From: JAVVHE01 sp032249695
GTDB lineage: Bacteria > Pseudomonadota > Alphaproteobacteria > Sphingomonadales > Sphingomonadaceae
Reading direction: 5' to 3'
Assembly: GCA_032249695.1 (NCBI GenBank)
Contig: JAVVHE010000001.1
Location: forward strand, 1-64,000
Length of the DNA: 64,000 nucleotides
Shown: one piece after another, positions 39,719-48,652 of the stretch
Position numbering within the stretch: position 1 is the stretch's first letter
Layout: each line of letters begins with the position of its first letter
The notes under the pieces: generated by a model
What the model was told of the DNA's origin: nothing
What the model saw: only the letters and a program-made list of their open reading frames with translations
Database searches by the model: none
Program-made: the position numbers and the translations under genes

Positions 39719-40900
39719 TCAGGGCGGTGGAGGCGCGCGCAAGGCCGGGTCGCGCCGGGCGGCGGCGCGGAGAATTTCGGCGAGCGCGGCGGCGTGGGCG
39801 GCCCAGCTGAACCGCTCTCCAAGCCCCGCGCGCACCGCCTCGGGCGCGGGTGGATCGGCAAGCAGTTGGGCGATTGCGGCGGCGAATGCCTGTGGGTGCG
39901 GCTCGGCGAGGCGGCCCGCCTCAGGGCTGTCGACCACCTCGACCGCGCCGCCGACATCGGTGGTGACGACAGGCGTGCCGCACGCGCGCGCCTCGACCCA
40001 CACATTCGCCAGCCCCTCGCGCTCGCTGGCGTGGGCGAGGACGTCGGCCGCCGCGAGCCAGCGCGCGACCTCGCCGTGGGGGCGGCTGCCGAGCAGCTGC
40101 ATCCGGTCGCCCACCCCGAGTTCGGCGATCAGCGCTTCCAGCCGCGCGCGCTCGGGCCCCTCGCCGACGATGCAGAGCTTGACGCCCGCCAGCGCGGCCA
40201 CCGCGCGCACGATCAGCGCCTGGCGTTTCAGCGGGATGAGGTTGCCGACCGCGACGACCAGCGGTCCACCGACGCCGAGCGCTGCGCGGGTGTCGGCACG
40301 GGGCAGGGGGCGGAAGCCGTTCATGTCGACGCCGGTATAGTGCACGCGCACCCGTCCGGCGGGCAGGCCAATCGCGCCCATGTCGCGCTTCAGCGCCGCG
40401 CTGACGGCGAGCACGCCGTCGGCCTGCTCCAGCGCGCGGCGGATCATTGCGCCGGGGCCAGGCCGCGCGGCCCACCAATGCACGTCCGATCCGCGCGCCT
40501 TCAGCGTGACGGGCAGCCCGGCGTGCACCGCCGCTCGCACTGCTCCCACGCCGCAGGGGAACAAGAAGTCGGCGTGGACCACCTCGGCGCCCGCGATCAG
40601 CGGCGCCACCGCCCGCGCAAGCAGCGCCGGGTTCAACCGCCAGCCCACGCCCGGGACCAGCGCGAAGCGCGGGCGATGGACGGTGAGGCCGCTCCACGTC
40701 TCCACGTGCGGCACGGCTGCCAGCGCGCGGTAGCGCGGGTGCGCCGACAGCGGCCATGGCGGCACCCCGAGCGGTGCGATCACGCTGAGCTCGATGTCCG
40801 GCTCGGCAGCGAGCGCGCGGAGCGACCGCTCGACGAATCCGCCGAGGCGCGGTTGCGCTGCATTGGGGAACAGCGTGGTCACGGCGGCAACGCTCAGCAT
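39719..40900 (-). CDS. Glycosyltransferase family 4
   Basis: 393 residues, a GT-B enzyme. The N-terminal domain has VTTLFPNAAQPRLGGFVERS and HADFLFPCGVGAVRAA. The C-terminal domain shows VVAVGNLIPLKRQALIVRAV (the acceptor/donor linker Lys), KLCIVGEGPERARLEAL and the EX7E motif in ASEREGLANVWVEARACGTP. It transfers a sugar from a nucleotide sugar, probably onto a surface polysaccharide or lipid. It is a solitary gene, so neither the sugar nor the acceptor can be named. The N-terminus MLSVAAVTTLFPN is typical of the WcaL/ExoP type. Confidence 0.87.
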   Translation of the reverse strand: MLSVAAVTTLFPNAAQPRLGGFVERSLRALAAEPDIELSVIAPLGVPPWPLSAHPRYRALAAVPHVETWSGLTVHRPRFALVPGVGWRLNPALLARAVAPLIAGAEVVHADFLFPCGVGAVRAAVHAGLPVTLKARGSDVHWWAARPGPGAMIRRALEQADGVLAVSAALKRDMGAIGLPAGRVRVHYTGVDMNGFRPLPRADTRAALGVGGPLVVAVGNLIPLKRQALIVRAVAALAGVKLCIVGEGPERARLEALIAELGVGDRMQLLGSRPHGEVARWLAAADVLAHASEREGLANVWVEARACGTPVVTTDVGGAVEVVDSPEAGRLAEPHPQAFAAAIAQLLADPPAPEAVRAGLGERFSWAAHAAALAEILRAAARRDPALRAPPPP

Positions 40901-40966
40901 CGGCTGGGGGCCATAGCGGGCGCGGGCGCTTGGCGCGACCGGCGAAACCGCCTAACTCACGCCGCG

Positions 40967-41743
40967 ATGCACAGATTGACCCGAGCCACGCTCACCGTCC
41001 TTGCCGCGTCGCTCGCGCTGTCGGCGTGCGGCGGCAGGGCCGCCAAGCCCAAGGGCGAGGCGCGCTATGTCGCGCGCGATGTCGAGACGCTTTATGCCAA
41101 CGCCAAGCAGCTGCTCGACCAGAAGCGCTTTGCCGAGGCGGCGGCGCTCTTCGACGAAGTCGAGCGGCAGCATCCCTATACCGTGTGGGCGCGCCGCGCC
41201 GAGTTGATGAGCGCCTTTGCCCACTGGGCCAGCCGCGACTACCCGAACGCGATCCAGGCCGCGCAGAGGTTCCTCAGCCTCCACCCCGGCTACAAGGACG
41301 CGCCCTACGCCTATTACATCATTGCGATCAGCTATTACGAACAGATCAACGATCCGCAGCGCGACAGCAAGACGACGTATCAGGCCAAGGACGCGCTGAC
41401 CGAACTGATCCGCCGCTACCCGAATAGCGACTATGCAGCCGACGCCAAGCTGAAGCTCGATCTGGTGCAGGACGCGCTGGCGGGCAAGGAGATGGAGATC
41501 GGCCGCTTCTATCAGCGCCGCAAGGACTGGCTGGCGTCGACGATCCGCTTCCGCAACGTGGTCGACAATTTCGGCACGACGAACCACGTGCCCGAAGCGC
41601 TTGAGCGGCTGGTGGAGAGCTATCTCGCGCTCGGCCTGCCCGAGGAGGCGAGAAAGGCTGGCGCGGTGCTCAACTACAACTACCCCGGCTCGGTGTGGTA
41701 TGAGCGGGCGTACAAGCTGCTGAACGAGAACAAAGCGGCCTGA
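40967..41743 (+). CDS. bamD: Outer membrane protein assembly factor BamD
   Basis: 258 residues. Lipoprotein signal TVLAASLALSAC, then five tetratricopeptide-like repeats: ETLYANAKQLLDQKRFAEAA, WARRAELMSAFAHWASRDYP, DAPYAYYIIAISYYEQINDP, then KDALTELIRRYPNSDYAADA and IGRFYQRRKDWLASTIRFRN, which is a BamD signature. BamD docks on BamA in the outer membrane and is essential for beta-barrel insertion. It is divergent from the glycosyltransferase gene. In sphingomonads it often lies next to recN; here recN is 14 kb away. Confidence 0.94.
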   Translation: MHRLTRATLTVLAASLALSACGGRAAKPKGEARYVARDVETLYANAKQLLDQKRFAEAAALFDEVERQHPYTVWARRAELMSAFAHWASRDYPNAIQAAQRFLSLHPGYKDAPYAYYIIAISYYEQINDPQRDSKTTYQAKDALTELIRRYPNSDYAADAKLKLDLVQDALAGKEMEIGRFYQRRKDWLASTIRFRNVVDNFGTTNHVPEALERLVESYLALGLPEEARKAGAVLNYNYPGSVWYERAYKLLNENKAA

Positions 41744-41754
41744 GGGCTCATTCC

Positions 41755-41776
41755 CTCCCCACGCTCGGCGGGGGAG
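41755..41776 (+). terminator. CTCCCC/GGGGAG hairpin after bamD
   Basis: A 6-bp stem (41755-41760 with 41771-41776) and 10-base loop, 12 bases after the bamD stop. No T-tract follows. It shares its stem sequence with the hairpin at 7964-7984. Confidence 0.35.
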
Positions 41777-41922
41777 CGGACCGCCGCGCGCGGCCCGCCG
41801 ATGGAGGGGTCGCGGCGCGACGCCAGCCACGCGCACCGCGATGGCCGGGCAGATGCGCGCAGGGGGGTGGAGGCGGCGGGCGCGGGCGGCTAACGCCACA
41901 GTCTGATCGCAGGAGGCTCCCG

Positions 41923-42467
41923 ATGACCATCGCCCGCACCGCCCTCCTCGCCGCGGCGGTCGCCGCCGCCGCCGCTGCGCCCGCACAGGCCGACAGCCGC
42001 AAGACCTGGTCGACCGTCAGCGACGTCGGCGCGGGGGCGCTCGCCGCGACGGCCTTGGGGCTGCCGATCGCGCTCGGCGACAAGCAGGGGCTGTTTCAGG
42101 CGGCGGGCAGCATGGCGGTCGGCGCGGGCGCGGCCGAGCTGCTGTCGCTCGGCATCAGGGAGCAGCGGCCCGATGCAGCGGCAATGACAGCTTTCCGTCG
42201 AGCCACGCTGCGCTCGCGGGCACAGCCGCAGCGACGATCCAGGCGCGATATGGCTGGGAGGTCGGCATCCCGGCGCAGATCGTCGCCGCGGTCGTCGCGA
42301 CTGGCCGGGTCGAAAGCCGCAAGCACCATTGGCACGACGCGGTCGCGGGCGGGCTGATCGGCGAGGTGTCGGGCTTCGTCATCACGCGCAAATACGGCGA
42401 GACCACGCGCATCATCCCGTTCGCCGACAGCCACAGCGGCGGCTTCTTCCTGGCCCGGCGGTTCTAG
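41923..42467 (+). pseudogene. PAP2-family phosphatase, broken by a -1 frameshift
   Basis: The first frame gives a signal peptide (LLAAAVAAAAAAPAQA), a hydrophobic helix and IREQRPDA, then turns into Arg/Ser-rich nonsense. From about 42175 the frame one base back reads a normal PAP2 end: NDSFPSSHAALAGTAAATIQ, then GRVESRKHHWHDAVAGGLIG, ending FFLARRF with a stop at 42465-42467. Restoring one G after GAT at about 42175 would give RPDGSGNDSFPS, the usual wording of the first catalytic motif. All three catalytic motifs survive across the break. It is either a recent pseudogene or a one-base sequence error. The enzyme would dephosphorylate lipid or isoprenoid phosphates in the envelope. Confidence 0.85.
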
Positions 42468-42493
42468 ATCGCGGCGCCCGGCTTCTAAGGGTG

Positions 42494-42521
42494 GGCGCCA
42501 AGCCGAGGGGGCGCTCTTTTT
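42494..42521 (+). terminator. Rho-independent terminator
   Basis: A GGCGCC/GGCGCT stem (42494-42499 with 42510-42515, one G-T pair) on a 10-base loop is followed at once by a T-run. This is the clearest T-tailed terminator in the window, serving the PAP2 gene on the plus strand. Confidence 0.55.
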
Positions 42522-42536
42522 CCGACAGCCGCCTCA

Positions 42537-43154
42537 TCAGATCGGCTGCGTGCTGTAGCGGTGCCACAGAAACGCCGCCATCGCGCCGCGATAGGGGCGC
42601 CAGGCTTCGGCGCGTTCGCGTTTGGCGGCTTCAGACGGGCGGCCGTCAAGCTCCAGCATCCGGCCGAGCTCGATCTGGACCGCGAGGTCGCCCGCTGGAA
42701 ACATGTCGGTGCGGCCTTCAGAGAACAGCAGGTAGATTTCCGCCGTCCAGCGGCCGATGCCCTTCAGCTGAACCAGCGCTGCGACCGCTGCGTCGTCGTC
42801 GGCGGGTAGCCTATCGAAGTCGATCGCGCCCGACCGCACCGCCTCGGCCAGCCCGCGCGCATAGGCCGCCTTCTGGCGCGACAGCCCGGCCGAGCGCAGC
42901 GCAGCGTCATCAAGCGCGAGCAGGCGCAGCGGATCGGTCGGATCGCCCGCCAGCCCGGCATAGCGGCGCCACATCGCGTCGGCGGCCTTGTAGCTGACCT
43001 GCTGGCCGATGATCGTGCGCAGCATCGTTGCATAGCCACGGTCGCGCACGCGCGCCGGCGGGTGGCCATAGCGCTTGACGTTCGTCGCCACGACCGGATC
43101 GCGGGCGGCAAGCTCGCCCAGCGCGTGCGCAAGATGCTCGGCGGTGAGGCCCAT
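42537..43154 (-). CDS. DNA-3-methyladenine glycosylase (AlkA family)
   Basis: 205 residues. The helix-hairpin-helix-Gly-Pro-Asp motif is ALVQLKGIGRWTAEIYLLFS, with the catalytic Asp in MFPAGDLAVQIELG. TMLRTIIGQQVSYKAADAMW near residue 43 is the family's first helix block. It lacks the N-terminal TATA-box-like domain of E. coli AlkA, as in the short bacterial/archaeal type. It excises alkylated purines to start base-excision repair. The ATG at 43154 has AAGGAG six bases before it; another ATG 36 bases upstream lacks this. It is divergent from the ferredoxin gene. Confidence 0.88.
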   Translation of the reverse strand: MGLTAEHLAHALGELAARDPVVATNVKRYGHPPARVRDRGYATMLRTIIGQQVSYKAADAMWRRYAGLAGDPTDPLRLLALDDAALRSAGLSRQKAAYARGLAEAVRSGAIDFDRLPADDDAAVAALVQLKGIGRWTAEIYLLFSEGRTDMFPAGDLAVQIELGRMLELDGRPSEAAKRERAEAWRPYRGAMAAFLWHRYSTQPI

Positions 43155-43238
43155 CGCCGCTCCTTGATCGCGGGCGTAGCGCTCGTCCATAGCGCGCCCG
43201 CAACGGGGCGCAGGGCCCCGCACGAGACCGGAGCCGCG

Positions 43239-43556
43239 ATGCCCACGATTACCGTCACGCTGAGGAACGGCGAGGAGCGCACCGTCAACGCGCAGCCCGG
43301 GCTGTCCGTCATGGAAAATCTGCGCGACAACGGCATCGACGAGATCCTGGCGCTCTGCGGTGGCTGCTGCAGCTGCGCGACGTGCCACGTGTTCGTGGAC
43401 GAGGCGTGGTCCGCCAAGGTCGGCCAGCCGGGCGCCGACGAGGCCGACCTCCTCGACACCTCCGACCATCGCGGTCCTGCCAGCCGCCTGTCGTGCCAGA
43501 TTCCGTACACCGCAGCGCTCGACGGGCTGCGCGTGGCGGTTGCGCCCGAGGACTGA
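43239..43556 (+). CDS. [2Fe-2S] ferredoxin
   Basis: 105 residues of the adrenodoxin-like ISC type. The cluster ligands are in LALCGGCCSCATCHVFVDE and in LSCQIPYTAALDGLRV. An extra Cys (CC) stands within the cluster loop. The N-terminus ITVTLRNGEERTVNAQPG forms the usual beta-grasp. It donates electrons to a P450, Rieske oxygenase or Fe-S assembly partner; none is nearby, so the partner is unknown. It follows directly after the divergent alkA promoter region. Confidence 0.9.
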   Translation: MPTITVTLRNGEERTVNAQPGLSVMENLRDNGIDEILALCGGCCSCATCHVFVDEAWSAKVGQPGADEADLLDTSDHRGPASRLSCQIPYTAALDGLRVAVAPED

Positions 43557-43624
43557 CGCGCGCACGCCACAATGGCGCCGAATTGCTGTAAATCATCCGC
43601 AACCCGCGGCGTGCGTCGCGAGTA

Positions 43625-44773
43625 ATGATGGGTGAGGCTGGCGTGGCTGCTGTGGGGGAGCGTGGCGGGGTGAACAGGGGCGCGAGCGTCCAGGGCTTTT
43701 TCGCGGACAAGGACCGCGCCTTCTGGACGCTGCAGATCGGCGGCTGGTTCGCCTATTTCGTGCTGCGGTCGCTTTCCGGCATCGCCAACCGCATGGGGCT
43801 GGAATTCGTGCTTCCGGCCGCGATCGTCACCGTCACGGGATTTTCGATCACGCTGCTGATGGCGGCCGCGTGCCGGCGCCTGATCCGGATGCGCCCGATC
43901 CTCGTCTGGACGATGACGCTGCTGATGCTCGGTCTCGCAGCCGCACTGTTCTCTGCGCTGGAGGTGTGGGCGTTCGCAACCTTCTTCCAGCCCGGCTGGA
44001 ACCCCGAGGGCGTGGTGTTCTTCGGCGCGATCCTATTGGACTTCAGCGTACTCGCGGCGTGGACGGGGCTTTACTACGGAATTAACTATTACCTGCTGCT
44101 GGATGAGCAATCACAGCATATCGAGCGCGTGACGGCGCAGGCGAATGAAGCGCAGCTGGCGATGCTGCGCTATCAATTGAACCCGCACTTCCTGTTCAAT
44201 ACGCTCAACAGTATTTCGACGCTGGTGCTACTGAAACAGACCGAGCGGGCGAACGCGATGCTCAGCCGCCTGTCATCCTTCCTGCGCTACAGCCTGTCGG
44301 GCGAACCGACGAGCCTCGTCACGCTCGCGCAGGAGGTCGAGAGCCTGAAGCTCTATCTGGACATCGAGAAGATGCGCTTCGAGGGGCGGCTGCGGCCCGA
44401 GTTCCGCGTCGACCCGCCGGCGCACGTCGCGCTGCTGCCCTCGCTGCTGCTGCAGCCGCTCGTGGAGAACGCGGTCAAATACGCGGTCTCGGCGCTGGAG
44501 GAGGGGGCCGACATCGCGGTCCATGCCCGCCAGCGCGACGGGCGGCTGATCGTGACCGTCGCCGATACCGGCCCGGGCATCGTCAGCTCGCAGCAGCGCG
44601 CGAAGGCTGGTGCGGGCGTGGGACTTCGGAATATCCGCGAACGGCTGAGCCAGACTTATGGCGACGATCACCGGATCGAGCTCAAGTCGAACCAACCTCA
44701 TGGTCTTGTCGTTATGATCGACGTTCCGTTCCAACCCGCAAGCGTTGCGGTGCGGGAGCGCGAAGCGGCCTGA
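43625..44773 (+). CDS. LytS/AlgZ-type sensor histidine kinase
   Basis: 382 residues. Four hydrophobic helices occupy residues 35-155 (FWTLQIGGWFAYFVLR, AAIVTVTGFSITLLMAAA, WTMTLLMLGLAAALFS, AILLDFSVLAAWTGLYYGIN). The His_kinase domain carries the phospho-acceptor in MLRYQLNPHFLFNTLNSIST. The ATP-binding N box is LLQPLVENAVKYAVSALEEG, and VADTGPGI and GVGLRNIRERLSQTYG form the G boxes. The signal sensed is unknown. It is followed eight bases later by a LytTR response regulator, its evident partner. Confidence 0.92.
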   Translation: MMGEAGVAAVGERGGVNRGASVQGFFADKDRAFWTLQIGGWFAYFVLRSLSGIANRMGLEFVLPAAIVTVTGFSITLLMAAACRRLIRMRPILVWTMTLLMLGLAAALFSALEVWAFATFFQPGWNPEGVVFFGAILLDFSVLAAWTGLYYGINYYLLLDEQSQHIERVTAQANEAQLAMLRYQLNPHFLFNTLNSISTLVLLKQTERANAMLSRLSSFLRYSLSGEPTSLVTLAQEVESLKLYLDIEKMRFEGRLRPEFRVDPPAHVALLPSLLLQPLVENAVKYAVSALEEGADIAVHARQRDGRLIVTVADTGPGIVSSQQRAKAGAGVGLRNIRERLSQTYGDDHRIELKSNQPHGLVVMIDVPFQPASVAVREREAA

Positions 44774-44781
44774 GGAGCGAG

Positions 44782-45582
44782 ATGACCATACGAACGCTGA
44801 TCGTCGACGACGAACCGCTTGCCATCCAGGGTCTTGAAGCCCGGCTTGGGGCGTTTCCCGACATCGAGGTCGTCGAGCGCGCCACGAACGGGCGCGAGGC
44901 GATCCGGGCGATCAAGACACAGAAGCCCGATCTTGTCTTCCTCGACATCCAGATGCCGGGTTTCGACGGCTTTTCGGTCATCTCAGCCCTGGGCGATCTG
45001 GAGCCACCGCTGTTCGTGTTCGTGACGGCCTACAGCGAGTTCGCGCTGAAGGCGTTCGACGCGCACGCGGTCGATTATCTGATGAAGCCGGTAGAGGAGG
45101 AGCGGCTGGGCGCAACCATGGAGCGGGTGCGCCAGCGGCTGGCCGACCGGCGGGCGGGCGAGGAGAGCGAGCGGCTGAAGTCGCTGCTGGCCGAAGTCGC
45201 GCCCGAGCACGCCACGGCGGACGGCACCCATCAGCCAGCGCCGCCGTCATCCAACCGCTACGAACGGCTGCTCAATATCAAAGATCGCGGCCAGATCTTC
45301 CGCGTCGACGTCGATTCGATCGAGCGGATCGATGCGGCAGGCGACTATATGTGCATCTACTCGGGCGACCAGACGCTGATCCTGCGCGAGACGATGAAGG
45401 ATTTGGAAAAACGCCTCGATCCGCGCAAGTTCCAGCGCGTCCACCGCTCAACGATCGTCAATCTGGAGCTGGTGCGGCAAGTCAAGCCGCATACCAACGG
45501 CGAATGCTTCCTGGTGTTATCAAGCGGCGCGCAGATCAAGGTCAGCCGCAGCTACCGGGATGTCGTGGCGCGGTTCCTGTAG
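44782..45582 (+). CDS. LytTR-family response regulator
   Basis: 266 residues. Receiver domain: LIVDDEPLAIQGLEARL, phosphorylated Asp in LVFLDIQMPGFDGF, Thr/Tyr switch in VFVTAYSEFALKAF and Lys in VDYLMKPVEEERL. A 60-residue linker leads to a LytTR DNA-binding domain: IFRVDVDSIERIDAAGDYMC, KFQRVHRSTIVNLELVRQVK, then GAQIKVSRSYRDVV. LytTR proteins bind direct repeats with beta-strands. A TGAGGAGCGAG ribosome-binding site precedes the ATG. Targets are not evident; the next gene is convergent. Confidence 0.93.
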   Translation: MTIRTLIVDDEPLAIQGLEARLGAFPDIEVVERATNGREAIRAIKTQKPDLVFLDIQMPGFDGFSVISALGDLEPPLFVFVTAYSEFALKAFDAHAVDYLMKPVEEERLGATMERVRQRLADRRAGEESERLKSLLAEVAPEHATADGTHQPAPPSSNRYERLLNIKDRGQIFRVDVDSIERIDAAGDYMCIYSGDQTLILRETMKDLEKRLDPRKFQRVHRSTIVNLELVRQVKPHTNGECFLVLSSGAQIKVSRSYRDVVARFL

Positions 45583-45644
45583 TCCGCCCCGTCCTGGATC
45601 AAGCCTGGAATGGAGACGGGTGGGGTCGGCCGCGGCCGAACCGC

Positions 45645-45905
45645 TCACGTCCCGTCGCTGTCGATCCCGCCCGCGCCATCGTCGCCCTCCCTCAGCCGGC
45701 GCAGCAGCAGCGCCTTCGCCCTGGCGGCGCGGCGGCGGTCTTCGGCCATCACCTCGCGCAGAAACGCAGCCAGCTCCTCGTCGTCGGCGTCCTCGGCATC
45801 CTCGACATAGGCTTCGGCGACCTCGATCCCCTGCAGCGTATGGTAAAGCACGCTGACGAGCGCGTAGCTCGCGTCGCTGAAGCCCGTTTCGTCGGTGTCG
45901 GCCAT
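45645..45905 (-). CDS. Small acidic helical protein of unknown function
   Basis: 86 residues. The first half is acidic and helical (YALVSVLYHTLQGIEVAEAY, then VEDAEDADDEELAAFLREVM), the second half basic (EDRRRAARAKALLLRRLREG), and the tail is Asp/Gly-rich. No known domain. The pattern of an amphipathic helix pair suggests a small soluble or membrane-associated protein. Conservation cannot be judged without a search; coding bias is good. It is isolated between the LytTR gene and the DUF2076 gene. Confidence 0.6.
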   Translation of the reverse strand: MADTDETGFSDASYALVSVLYHTLQGIEVAEAYVEDAEDADDEELAAFLREVMAEDRRRAARAKALLLRRLREGDDGAGGIDSDGT

Positions 45906-46015
45906 CGTCTGCTCCCGGGTGTCGCGTCCGCTTGGCTGAACGGCACGCGCGCGAGCCGGTTCCGGTCGCTCGCCCGCGATGCGGTCAGCGGGCGGACCGG
46001 CCGTTTCCCATCGGC

Positions 46016-46732
46016 TCAGCTGTCGTCGTCCGACCCGCTGTCGTCGCTGCTGTCGTCGGCCGGGCTGTCGTCGTCGAACGAAGAGTCGTCGTTGCCGCGA
46101 TAATGCAGGTCACCGTCCGAACGGTCCGATCCGCCGTCGAACAACCCTTCGGACCCGCTGCTGCTGCTGCCGAACAGGCCGCTGCGCTCCTCGTGGCCGC
46201 CGCGAAACATGCTCTCGATCGCCTCGGCTGCGAGCACGCCGCCAGCCACCCCGGCCGCGGTCTGCGCGGCCCCGGCGAGGAAGCCGCTCCCGCCGCCGCC
46301 GAACAGTCCGCCGCCACCGCCGCCGAACATGCCGCCACCCGCCGGCGCCGGGGCACCCCACGGACCGGGCTGGCCATAGCCGGGCTGCGGGTAACCGGAC
46401 TGCGCATAACCGGGCTGCGGCGGGGGCGCGGGCTGGCGCTGGCCGCCGCCGAACAGGCCGGACAGGCACCCGCCGCTGCTGCTGCCAGCCGGTGAGCGTT
46501 GCTGCGCGTCGGCCAGCTGCGCCTCCAGCTCGCGGATGCGCTGTTGGCCCGCCTCGAGTGCATGCTGCGCAACGATGATCGCCTGCGCCATGTAGTAGGT
46601 CGCGCCCGGCAGAGCGGCGGACTTCGCGGCAATGTAGCGTTCGGCATCGGGATCGCGCGGCGCACCGGCCCGTGCCGCGTCGCCGAGCTTCTGGAACAGG
46701 TCGTCGATCAGGCGGGATTCGTTCTGGTCCAT
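46016..46732 (-). CDS. DUF2076 family protein
   Basis: 238 residues. The N-terminus has the DUF2076 pattern: LIDDLFQKLGDAARAGAPRD, then DAERYIAAKSAALPGATYYM and AQAIIVAQHALEAGQQRIRE with a coiled-coil-like helix. A Pro/Gly/Tyr-rich region (PQPGYAQSGYPQPGYGQPGP) follows, then a Gly-rich segment with the hydrophobic stretch FLAGAAQTAAGVAGGVLAAE, and a very acidic Asp/Ser tail. Proteins of this family are of unknown function, possibly periplasmic ligand-binding. The ATG chosen starts the conserved domain. It lies 87 bases after pyrF. Confidence 0.78.
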   Translation of the reverse strand: MDQNESRLIDDLFQKLGDAARAGAPRDPDAERYIAAKSAALPGATYYMAQAIIVAQHALEAGQQRIRELEAQLADAQQRSPAGSSSGGCLSGLFGGGQRQPAPPPQPGYAQSGYPQPGYGQPGPWGAPAPAGGGMFGGGGGGLFGGGGSGFLAGAAQTAAGVAGGVLAAEAIESMFRGGHEERSGLFGSSSSGSEGLFDGGSDRSDGDLHYRGNDDSSFDDDSPADDSSDDSGSDDDS

Positions 46733-46819
46733 GGCTGTGGTCCTTCCGCCGCGGCAAGTGGGGAGCGCGTGCACGCGCGCCAAGCGGGTGACGAAGCCTT
46801 CATGTGGACGCGCTGCGCC

Positions 46820-47494
46820 CTACAGCGCGGCGGCGATCGCGTGGGCCGCGGCGGCCGGGTCGGGCGCGGCGGTGATCGGGCGGCCGATGACGAGGACGTC
46901 GGCGCCCGCTGCCAGCGCCTCGCGCGGGGTCATCGCGCGCTTCTGATCGCCCGGCGCCTCGCCCGCGGGCCGGATACCGGGCACGACGGCAAAGGCATCG
47001 GGCCAAGCAGCCTTCAGCTCGCGCACCTCGGCGGCCGAAGACACGAACCCGTCCAGCCCCGCTGCGCGTGCGGCGGCTGCGTAGCGCGCCGCCAGCTGCG
47101 CCGTCGTGAAGCTGCCCAGCCCCAGCTCGGCAAGATCGTGCGAGTCCATCGAGGTCAGCACCGTCACCGCCACCACGCGCGTTCCCGCCGGAGCGCTGGT
47201 CTTTGCGGCGCGCATCATCGCGTGGCCGCCCGCGGCGTGGACCGTCACGATGTCGGGCTGCAGCCGCGCGAGCGCGCGCATGGCGCCCGCGACGGTGTTC
47301 GGGATGTCGTGCAGCTTCAGATCAAGGAACAGCGGCGCATCAAGCGCGGCGATACGCTCGACCCCGGCGCGGCCATTGGCCGAGAAGAACTCCAGCCCCA
47401 GCTTCACGCCGCCGCTGTGCGGGGCCACCGCGCGCGCCAACGCCTCCGCTGCGCCAAGCTCCGGCGTGTCGAGCGCGACCCAAATCGGGTTCAC
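46820..47494 (-). CDS. pyrF: Orotidine 5'-phosphate decarboxylase
   Basis: 224 residues; last step of UMP synthesis. The barrel begins IWVALDTPELGAAEALARA; VKLGLEFFSANG follows. The catalytic Lys-Asp network is in PLFLDLKLHDIPNTVAGAM, and the phosphate loop is VVPGIRP together with DVLVIGRPITAAPDPAAAA. The start is GTG, overlapping the in-frame end of lptA (GTGA). It is therefore the last clear member of an rnd-lptC-lptA-pyrF run. Confidence 0.95.
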   Translation of the reverse strand: MNPIWVALDTPELGAAEALARAVAPHSGGVKLGLEFFSANGRAGVERIAALDAPLFLDLKLHDIPNTVAGAMRALARLQPDIVTVHAAGGHAMMRAAKTSAPAGTRVVAVTVLTSMDSHDLAELGLGSFTTAQLAARYAAAARAAGLDGFVSSAAEVRELKAAWPDAFAVVPGIRPAGEAPGDQKRAMTPREALAAGADVLVIGRPITAAPDPAAAAHAIAAAL

Positions 47495-48015
47495 TGCTTC
47501 GATGTCCCGCCATCCTTCCGGTCCCCGACGACGAAGCGTCCGCTCACCCGCCCGCGGCCGCCGCCCGGCGCTGCGCCGGGATCGAGTGTCGACTGGCCGC
47601 TCGACAGGTTGACCACCACCCGCTGGCCCTACAGCACCGACAGACCCTGATAGAGCACGACGTCGTCGACCATCGTGATAAGCTTGGCTTCGACGTCGTA
47701 GATCGCGGTCCGCGCGGTCGCACGCTCGTCGGGCGAGGTGAGCGTGACGTTGCCCAGTGCATCGAGCCGCGTGATCTTGACCTTGTCGCCCAGCGGCTTG
47801 GTCGCCACGCGCATCGCGGCCGACGTCATCGTGAGGTCGCCCTGCTTGGCGACGACATTACCGGTAAATGTCGCCTGGCGGTCTCGATTGCGCCACTCGA
47901 CCCGGTCGGCATCGACGTCGACCGGCGCGTTCGTGTCATGCTTGCGCAGGCCCTGAGCGGCCACGGGAAACGCTGCGGCAGCAAGGCAGGCGGCGAGGAC
48001 GGCGGTACGGCGCAT
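47491..48015 (-). pseudogene. lptA: LPS transport periplasmic protein LptA with an in-frame amber codon
   Basis: Signal peptide RRTAVLAACLAAAAFPVAAQ, then an OstA/LptA beta-jellyroll: PVDVDADRVEWRNRDRQATF, TGNVVAKQGDLTMTSAAMRV and AIYDVEAKLITMVDDVVLYQ. A TAG at 47629-47631 ends the frame after LYQGLSVL. The same frame then continues without further stops: GQRVVVNLSSGQSTLDPGAA, GRVSGRFVVGDRK, to a TGA overlapping pyrF. The missing residue corresponds to a Lys, Arg or Gln in other LptA proteins. LptA bridges LPS from LptC to LptDE and is normally essential. This may be a nonsense mutation, suppression or readthrough, or a base-call error. Confidence 0.82.
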
Positions 48016-48020
48016 GGCCG

Positions 48021-48652
48021 TCAATTGGCCGCCCCGTTCTCCACATGCAAGCGCACGTGGTTGGTGAGCACCAGCGTCTCGGCCTTCACGTCGGCCTGCA
48101 TCCCGCCCGCGCGGAACGGCCCGAGCGGCATCCGCCCAGCAACCGGCCGGTCGCTCGTCAGCGTGCCTTCGCGCAGGTTCAGTGCCACCGGCCCGCCGGT
48201 CACCACATAGCCCGCCTTGTCGGCGCGGACCGGGCCGTTTGCAACCAGCACGTCACGGTCGATCAGCATCCGCCCCGATGGCGCGGTCACCTCGGCGGTG
48301 CCGCCCGTCAGCTGCATCGTCGCGCTGATGCGATCAAGGTCAATCGCTGGCACCGCCGCCGAACGCTGGATCGCCGAGTCGGCGCGCACCATGAAGGCGC
48401 GGCCCTGCTGATCGAGACCGCGATAGACCGACCCGACCGACTTCGACCGCTCGTTTGCGGGCTGCACGCGCTCACGCGAGACCGTGAAGCTCAGCTCGTT
48501 CGATTGACTGAACGTCAGGATGATGATCGCGAGCAGCACGCCGATCGCTGCGGCCGGGAACAGCTTCTTCGCGAGCCCGACACGGCGGTCGTGCTCGGTG
48601 CCGGGCAGCATCGCGAGCTGCCGGGGCGTCAGCGCCGGGGCGGCTGCAACCA

